Shown piece after piece: positions 58,896 to 64,000 of a stretch of 64,000 bases of DNA. The stretch's first letter is position 1. Each line of letters starts with the position of its first letter. The position numbers were made by a program, and so were the translations under genes. The DNA comes from SVQP01 sp045587385 (lineage in GTDB: Bacteria > Bacillota > Clostridia > Oscillospirales > CAG-272), in NCBI GenBank assembly GCA_045587385.1, contig JAZNCE010000057.1:16076-80075 (forward strand), given 5' to 3'. The notes under the pieces are model-generated. The model did not search any database. It was not told the origin of the DNA and saw only the letters and a list, made by a program, of their open reading frames with translations.

Positions 58896-60239
58896 TTAGA
58901 ACGGAATGTTCATCTTACCGAGGGCCTTTCTGCCCTTTTTTGTTTTGCCCATATCGCTGAATTGCTTCATGAGCTTGCGGATCTGCTCAAACTGCTTGAG
59001 CAGGCGGTTGACGTCCTCAACCGTGGTGCCGCTGCCTTTTGCAATGCGGATCTTGCGCGATGCGTTGAGCAGCTCGGGCTTTGCGCGCTCCTTCTTGGTC
59101 ATGGAGAGGATGATCGCCTCTTGTCTTGCCAGCAGCTTTTCGTCCACCTTGGCATCCTTGAGCTGACCGGGCTTCATGCCGGGGATCATGCCTGCGAGCT
59201 GATTGAGGTCGCCCATGTTCTTGAGCTGATCAAATTGCTCGAGGTAGTCGTCTAAGGTGAAGGTCTGCGAGCGCAGCTTTTGCTCCATTTCCAAAGCCTT
59301 TTTCTCGTCGAACTGCTGCTGTGCCTTTTCGATTAAGGTCAGCACGTCGCCCATACCGAGAATACGGCTTGCCATTCTGTCGGGGTAGAAGGGCTCGAGT
59401 GCGTCCATCTTCTCGCCGATACCGATAAACTTGATAGGCTTGCCCGTGACGTAGCGGATGGAAAGTGCCGCACCGCCTCTGGTGTCGCCGTCCAGCTTGG
59501 TGAGAATGACGCCCGTGATATCGAGAAGCTTGTTGAAGGTGTCCGCCACGTTGACCGATTCCTGACCGATCATGGCGTCAACCGTCAAAAGGATCTCTGC
59601 AGGATTGACCGCAGCCTTGATATTCTGCAGCTCCTCCATGAGTTTTTCATCGATCTGCAAACGGCCCGCGGTGTCCACAAACACCATGTCGTAGCCCTTT
59701 TGCACTGCCAGCTTGATGCCTTCCTGTGCGATCTTAACAGGGGATTCCTTATCACCCATCTGGAACACGGGCACGTCGATCTGCGCACCAACGACCTCCA
59801 GCTGCTTGATCGCTGCGGGACGGTAGACGTCACACGCGACCAAAAGGGGACGCTTGCCTTGCTTTTTGTACATCAGCGCAAGCTTACCTGCATGGGTGGT
59901 TTTACCCGCACCCTGCAAACCGACCATCATGATGACCGTGGGAGGCTTGGGGGCAATGGTGAGCTTGGCTTGCGAGCCGCCCATCAGAGCCGTGAGCTCC
60001 TCGTTGACGATCTTGACGATCTGCTGACCGGGGTTGAGGGCTTCCATGACCTCTGTACCCACGGCACGCTCGGATACGGTATTGATAAAGGCTTTGACCA
60101 CCTTGAAGTTAACGTCGGCTTCCAGCAGCGCAAGTTTTACCTCACGCATGCCCGCCTTGACGTCGGCTTCGGTCAATTTTCCCTTGTTTTTGAATTTCTT
60201 GAAGGCATTGCTCAGCTTATCGCCTAAGCTTTCAAACAT
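58896..60239 (-). CDS. ffh: Signal recognition particle GTPase Ffh (SRP54)
   Basis: Binds signal sequences and the SRP RNA and docks with FtsY. N domain (1-90), GTPase domain with GLQGAGKTTH (107-116), DTAGR, TKLDGDTRGG, and a Met-rich M domain (about 300-447) with RKIRIAKGSGTTVEDVNRLLKQF, the RNA-binding helix-turn-helix. Length 447 is standard. Preceded by ylxM, 17 bases away. The SRP RNA gene lies 3.3 kb from it on the opposite strand. Confidence 0.97.
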   Translation of the reverse strand: MFESLGDKLSNAFKKFKNKGKLTEADVKAGMREVKLALLEADVNFKVVKAFINTVSERAVGTEVMEALNPGQQIVKIVNEELTALMGGSQAKLTIAPKPPTVIMMVGLQGAGKTTHAGKLALMYKKQGKRPLLVACDVYRPAAIKQLEVVGAQIDVPVFQMGDKESPVKIAQEGIKLAVQKGYDMVFVDTAGRLQIDEKLMEELQNIKAAVNPAEILLTVDAMIGQESVNVADTFNKLLDITGVILTKLDGDTRGGAALSIRYVTGKPIKFIGIGEKMDALEPFYPDRMASRILGMGDVLTLIEKAQQQFDEKKALEMEQKLRSQTFTLDDYLEQFDQLKNMGDLNQLAGMIPGMKPGQLKDAKVDEKLLARQEAIILSMTKKERAKPELLNASRKIRIAKGSGTTVEDVNRLLKQFEQIRKLMKQFSDMGKTKKGRKALGKMNIPF

Positions 60240-60256
60240 TGTGATACCTCCGTGTG

Positions 60257-60589
60257 TTATTGCATGTGCTCCAGCAGCCGCTCAATGCTTTCCACCAGCT
60301 CGGGGGAGGCATTTTGCTCCTTGCAAAGGGCAAGGGCTCTGTCCGCATGCTGTTTTGCTTGGGAAAAGCGTTCGGCAAGGTGCAGCTTTTCCTCATAGAA
60401 GAACAGCTCCTCCTCGCTTTTCTTGATCATGTCGCGCACGCCCTGCCTGGAAATACCGATCTCTTCGGCAATCTCCGCAAGGGAAAGGTCATCCTGATAG
60501 TAGTACTCCATCACGGTGCGCTTTCTCTCGGGCAGCACGTCGCCGTAAAAGTCCAGCAGATACGCAATATTCAGGTTCTTTTCAAACAT
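60257..60589 (-). CDS. ylxM: YlxM/p13 family SRP-associated HTH protein
   Basis: 110-residue UPF0122 protein that stimulates SRP-receptor GTPase activity in Gram-positives. Helix-turn-helix resembling sigma-70 region 4: YYYQDDLSLAEIAEEIGISRQGVRDMI. CGGAGTATGCC precedes the ATG at 60589; longer in-frame starts cross the leader. First gene of the ylxM-ffh-rpsP-khpA operon. Confidence 0.94.
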   Translation of the reverse strand: MFEKNLNIAYLLDFYGDVLPERKRTVMEYYYQDDLSLAEIAEEIGISRQGVRDMIKKSEEELFFYEEKLHLAERFSQAKQHADRALALCKEQNASPELVESIERLLEHMQ

Positions 60590-60640
60590 GGCATACTCCG
60601 TTTTCTCGCATGAACTTGTGTAAAGCAAAACACTTTACAG

Positions 60641-60669
60641 AGTATACCATAGCTTTTGTGATTTGTCAA
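60641..60669 (-). promoter_or_regulatory. Promoter of ylxM-ffh operon
   Basis: Minus strand TTGACA (60664-60669), 17 bp, TATACT (60641-60646). A hairpin GTAAAG/CTTTAC follows in the leader. Confidence 0.87.
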
Positions 60670-60777
60670 TAGTTTTTTGGAAAATATTTTGTGCATTTTA
60701 CCTTTTTTTCAGAAAAAAGTCCCGAGGGGAGCGGATGCTCGCCTCGGGGCTGGATGTGTATAGATTTGTTAGAGTAT

Positions 60778-60948
60778 GTAACAGGGGACGGTTCTCTGTT
60801 ACATCTAAGTATACGTCGTTTTGCTCGTCCTGTTGCCAAAATTACGCAGGGAACAGCATCAGCTTGTCCGCCCCTCCCCGCTGCAGAGCGGCGGGGAGGG
60901 AATGGATGTAACAGAGAACCGTCCCCTGTTACACGTCCCCTGTTACAC
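60778..60948. repeat. GTAACAGGGGACGG inverted repeat pair
   Basis: Arms 60778-60805 and 60905-60932 are 28-bp reverse complements around 99 bp; a partial third copy (60933-60948) follows. Each arm is an imperfect palindrome (GTAACAG...CTGTTAC with the core GGGACGGTTCT). The spacer contains a CCCTCCCCGC/GCGGGGAGGG hairpin and no gene. Confidence 0.9.
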
Positions 60949-60954
60949 ACCTCA

Positions 60955-61623
60955 TTAACCGTTCACTTGATCATAACTGTCCGCAATATCGGTAATGATT
61001 AAGGATTCTTTATCAATAAAGACATAGGTGAAATTCTCTTGCTCGTCTATCAAGCGAACGATGTAGTGCGTTTGGTTGTAGATCATATCTTCCACAACAT
61101 ACTCCTCTATAAATTGCGAATACGTCATTTCTTGTAAGGAGAAGTTTTGCTTGAGTTGGTTGATTTCTTGTGCTGAGTGCCTGTAAACCTTTGAATTGTC
61201 TACAAAAAAATGGGCATTCGGAAAAATGGGAGAAGCTATTAGGGTTTCAGGTTCATCCTTAGTTTTTGTTAAAACAATTTTTTCTCCTGAATCAAGGTTC
61301 AACACAAGCTTTGTACATGAGGGATAGTTGACATAATAATTACCGGAGTACAGAACTGACATATAATCAGCATCATAGATATCTCGCCATGTTGAGATTT
61401 CAAATCGACCTTGTCCCCAAGATAAGAAAGCTTGTTGCTCCGTCCCATCGGAAGATGTAATACGCACATAATCGCAATTATACCATGAGTTAATGCAAAT
61501 TTTGTCTCCGTTTCCCAGTGTTCCCTCATAGACACCGAATTGTGGCATTTGCCAAGGTGCTGAACAAGAGCACACTGTTAAAGCAATGATTATTGTTAAT
61601 CCCAATATGAAAAATTGTTTCAT
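60955..61623 (-). CDS. Putative lipoprotein of unknown function
   Basis: A 222-residue lipoprotein with a signal ending in ALTVCSC-SAP. The mature protein is beta-rich with Trp and Tyr and no recognised domain. It is more AT-rich than its surroundings and lies between two arrays of GTAAC-type repeats, so recent gain or relocation is possible. GAGAGG sets the ATG at 61623. No clear promoter is seen; upstream is repeat sequence. Confidence 0.65.
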   Translation of the reverse strand: MKQFFILGLTIIIALTVCSCSAPWQMPQFGVYEGTLGNGDKICINSWYNCDYVRITSSDGTEQQAFLSWGQGRFEISTWRDIYDADYMSVLYSGNYYVNYPSCTKLVLNLDSGEKIVLTKTKDEPETLIASPIFPNAHFFVDNSKVYRHSAQEINQLKQNFSLQEMTYSQFIEEYVVEDMIYNQTHYIVRLIDEQENFTYVFIDKESLIITDIADSYDQVNG

Positions 61624-61737
61624 ATAGCCCTCTCTTTCATTCAATGACCCAGATCATAATAGGGATGTTACCATTTGCATTGGCAATATCATTAAGTGAA
61701 TTTTCTGTGTCTTTCTTGCTACCATTATTATAGACAT

Positions 61738-62290
61738 TGTAACAGGGTCTGTGTAACAGGGGACGGTTCTCTGTGCACTCGGTTTTAGTTGTTCGTTTTG
61801 CCCGAGTTTCGCGCGTCACAGGGGACAGTTCTCGGTAACACCGCAGGTGTCACGGAGAACCGTCCCCAGTAACACTTGCGCGTTTGAGATCAGCGCGAAA
61901 ATGGTTAGTTTGTAATGAATAGTGGAAAAGTCAGTGTTACCGGGGACGGTTCTTTGTGATACGAAGTATTACCAAGAACTGTCCCCGGTAACAGGGGACG
62001 GTTCTCTGTTACATCGTTTTCCCTTATAATATAAGGGTTTTCTCGTGTTGCGCGTAACGGGGGACAGGCCCTTGTTACACCGCAATATCGTTTTTTGTTG
62101 CGTTTGGGTATCCCGCGGCGTAACAATGCTCCGTCCCCGGTTACACGCGATCCCCGAATGCGTGGTTGTGTTTTTTGCTTTTTGTGGAAAATTTGTGTCC
62201 GCAAGCGTGTAACTGTGGGGACGGGTCCATGTTACGTTGGGAGCGACCAAAGGTCGCAACAATGTAACTTGGTTCCGTCCACCTGTTACG
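61738..62290. repeat. Cluster of diverged GTAAC...GTTAC palindromic units
   Basis: At least nine units, at about 61752, 61815, 61847, 61934, 61967, 61988, 62053, 62118, 62207 and 62261, alternate in orientation. Two adjacent pairs form inverted repeats (61815-61875, 61934-61991). Units differ in the core (GGGGACGG, GGGGACAG, GGGGGACAGG) while GTAAC/GTTAC ends persist. The whole gap 61624-62485 contains no convincing gene. Confidence 0.85.
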
Positions 62291-62485
62291 CGCGCGAAAA
62301 TTCATGGTGCGTTTTTTTCATTATATCATGTCGAGGAAAAATTGTCAAGAATTGCATTTGCGCGGCACTCAAATGCCCCTTCACCTATATAGACGCCTTT
62401 TTTTGCAAAAAAGTTCCGTTTTTTTGAAAAAAGCAAAAATTTTTTTGATAAATCTTTTTCGCCGGGGATTTTCCCGTCATGTATA

Positions 62486-62513
62486 TTGCAAAAATCGGGA
62501 TTTATGGTATAAT
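62486..62513 (+). promoter_or_regulatory. Promoter of SDR-alkD unit
   Basis: TTGCAA (62486-62491), 16 bp, TATAAT (62508-62513). Confidence 0.7.
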
Positions 62514-62538
62514 GAAGAAAATGAAAGGGGGCGAGTGC

Positions 62539-63435
62539 ATGACGACAAAGGCTTGGCTGGGGAAAAATACAGTATCATTGCAAGGCAAAACGGTGGCGAT
62601 TTCCGGCTCAACGGGTGGGCTGGGCAAGGCTTTGTGTGCGCATATGGCGGCTTCGGGTGTTGCGCGTTTGATACTGCTTGACCGTAATGCGGGCAAGGCA
62701 GAGGCGCTGAAAAACGCGCTGACGCAACGGTATCCCGATTTATGCGTGGATATTGTTCTGACCGATCTTGCCGACATGCACAGCGTGGAAAGTGCCGCAA
62801 AAACACTTGAAAAGCAGCCGATCGACGCGCTGATCCTTAACGCGGGCGCGTATGCCGTGCCGCGCTTTATCACCTCGTCGGGGTATGACAACGTATTCCA
62901 GATCAATTTTGCCGCACCCTATTATCTTGTGCGCCGACTTGCGCCGCATCTTGCCAGGGGAGGCGGCAGGGCGGTGCTGGTGGGCAGTATTGCGCACAAT
63001 TACTCCAAAACCGACCCTTCCGACGTGGATTTCCGCACGCGCAAAAAGGCTTCCTTGGTATACGGCAACGCCAAGCGATACTTGATGTTTGCCGCTCCCG
63101 AGGCGGCAGAGCGGGCAGGGCTGGAGCTTGCCGTCACGCACCCCGGCATTGCCGTAACGGGCATTACCGCGCATTACCCCAAATGGCTGTACGCGCTGAT
63201 CAAATACCCCATGAAGGTCATTTTCATGAAGCCGAAGCGTGCGTCGCTGTCGATTTTACGCGGGCTGTTTGAAACGCCGCCCAAGGGCTGTTGGATCGGT
63301 CCGCGCGTCTTTGACGTGTGGGGCTTGCCGCGCACGAAACGTCTGCGTACCTGCGACGCGCGGGAAAAAGCTTTTATCTGCGCCGAAGCGGAGCGCGTTT
63401 ATCAAGATCTGTGTGAGCAGGAGGGGAGAGCATGA
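62539..63435 (+). CDS. SDR family oxidoreductase (retinol dehydrogenase-like)
   Basis: A 298-residue NAD(P)-dependent reductase. SGSTGGLG (about 21-28) binds the cofactor, LILNAGAY (about 97-104), catalytic Ser in LVGSIAHNYS (about 151) and YGNAK (about 175-179). The C-terminal extension (about 225-298) with basic residues suits the RDH/WW-oxidoreductase-like branch acting on lipophilic substrates. GGGGG upstream sets the ATG at 62539. It overlaps the alkD start by 4 bases (ATGA). Confidence 0.88.
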   Translation: MTTKAWLGKNTVSLQGKTVAISGSTGGLGKALCAHMAASGVARLILLDRNAGKAEALKNALTQRYPDLCVDIVLTDLADMHSVESAAKTLEKQPIDALILNAGAYAVPRFITSSGYDNVFQINFAAPYYLVRRLAPHLARGGGRAVLVGSIAHNYSKTDPSDVDFRTRKKASLVYGNAKRYLMFAAPEAAERAGLELAVTHPGIAVTGITAHYPKWLYALIKYPMKVIFMKPKRASLSILRGLFETPPKGCWIGPRVFDVWGLPRTKRLRTCDAREKAFICAEAERVYQDLCEQEGRA

Positions 63436-63720
63436 GCGATATTTATGACCGTTTGCTTGACATGCAAGAGGTCACTTACGGCGACTTTGCAGCCAAGCTG
63501 TTGCCGACAATAGCGCGTGAGCGTGTGATCGGCGTGCGCTTGCCGCTTGTGCATAAGTATGCAAAGCAGATCAGAGGCACGGAGCAGGCAGCGCAGTTTA
63601 TGAAAGATCTGCCGCACACATATTTGGAAGAAAACCATCTGCACGCATACCTGATCTCGCAGATGCACGACGCGCAGGCTTGCTTTGCTGCGCTGGATGC
63701 ATTTTTGCCATATGTGGATA
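63432..63720 (+). pseudogene. alkD-like DNA alkylation repair gene, interrupted
   Basis: The first 96 residues are AlkD-type HEAT repeats (YGDFAAKLLPTIARERVIGVRLP) ending at FLPYVD. A 276-bp element then begins, and the frame runs on into it to a stop at 63867-63869. Removing the element and one TA restores GTG-GAT-AAC (Val-Asp-Asn) at the window edge, the start of the family's YVDNWATCD motif. The 3' half should lie beyond base 64000. AlkD removes alkylated purines as a glycosylase; the interrupted copy is probably inactive. Confidence 0.8.
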
Positions 63721-63996
63721 GCCGTACGGGAATCGAACCGAATTGCCCGAGGGCGATGCATTTATGCGTTTTTCGGCGTGCTTTTACTCGCAAGATTGGT
63801 ATCTTGCTTCGCAAAATCTCACCAAAATCCATCAAAAATGCATTCGCTCTCGGGTGCAAGCAGTTTTGACGCAGCAGATTTTTTTGAGCCCAAAAGCTTT
63901 TCCCGCAGGGCATATGGGCAATATGTCCAAGGGGAAAGATAAAGGGATCGAGAAAATCTGCTCGTCAAAACCAACTTGGTTCGACTCCCGTACGGC
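63721..63996. mobile_element. 276-bp MITE-like structured element flanked by TA
   Basis: Terminal inverted repeats GCCGTACGGGAATCGAACC (63721-63739) and GGTTCGACTCCCGTACGGC (63978-63996), one mismatch in 19. TA lies on both sides (63719-63720 and 63997-63998). Inside are two long imperfect stems: 63746-63763 with 63836-63854 (CCCGAGGGCGATGCATTT against AAATGCATTCGCTCTCGGG), and 63863-63882 with 63951-63971 (GTTTTGACG...CGTCAAAAC). No transposase is encoded, so it would need one supplied in trans. Confidence 0.82.
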
Positions 63997-64000
63997 TAAC

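Noticed and set aside
60666..60950. A 94-codon minus-strand frame between ylxM and the lipoprotein gene
   Set aside because: It merely translates the two GTAACAGGGG repeats and the hairpin between them.
61637..61819. A 60-codon minus-strand frame in the repeat cluster
   Set aside because: No ribosome site, no similarity, and half of it is repeat sequence.

Overview
The window is a fully bacterial stretch (64 kb, roughly 50% GC, standard code) from a Gram-positive anaerobe. The order SRP RNA - dnaX - ybaB/ebfC - recR, the ylxM-ffh-rpsP-khpA operon, a LexA with a Gram-positive SOS box, an oxygen-sensitive class III ribonucleotide reductase, GTP-type PEP carboxykinase, a SpoVB-like flippase and strong AAGGAGG ribosome binding sites all point to a gut Clostridia member (Oscillospirales/Christensenellales type). 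The genus cannot be fixed from the sequence. The window is ordinary chromosome: no phage, conjugative module, CRISPR array or rRNA operon is visible.

Layout. 1-8.4 kb: peptide and glycan degradation (P1 aminopeptidase, GH2 beta-mannosidase, M20 peptidase with two membrane proteins, an unassigned glycosidase-like barrel). 8.4-11.3 kb: a Ca/Mn-type P-ATPase behind a yybP-ykoY manganese riboswitch and its overlapping terminator. 11.4-16.7 kb: threonine aldolase followed by small membrane, PH-like, lipoprotein, acetyltransferase and alpha/beta hydrolase genes. 16.8-20.6 kb: MFS transporter, GH43 and PHP phosphoesterase in one overlapping unit. 20.7-23.1 kb: GntR-ABC (Ytr-like) operon. 23-28 kb: GH106-like glycosidase, SDR, ThuA and MBL-fold genes. 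28-38 kb: pckG, then lexA-ABC-nrdG and nrdD-trxB, with NrdR boxes. 38-39.2 kb: a dense, almost gene-free patch of hairpin-forming repeats with a small XRE regulator. 39-48 kb: flippase, NamZ-like muramidase, XRE regulators and an RNA methyltransferase. 48-55 kb: ksgA, tRNA-Thr, a TTPE-repeat lipoprotein, an ABC fusion, a hydroxyacid dehydrogenase and a lipoprotein. 55-60.6 kb: SRP RNA, dnaX, ebfC, recR converging on ylxM-ffh-rpsP-khpA. 60.7-64 kb: a second repeat-rich patch, an SDR, and an alkD gene broken by a 276-bp TA-flanked element.

The genes with clear joint function are the anaerobic dNTP module (NrdG activates NrdD; NrdD carries its own CxxC redoxin domain and is followed by thioredoxin reductase), the SRP module (RNA, Ffh and YlxM within 5.4 kb) and the glycan modules. 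The least explained content is non-coding: at least five families of palindromic or multi-hairpin repeats. Two multi-hairpin copies at 38.1 and 39.1 kb keep the same architecture while their stems differ by compensating substitutions, and one REP-like family has entered the dnaX reading frame in phase.
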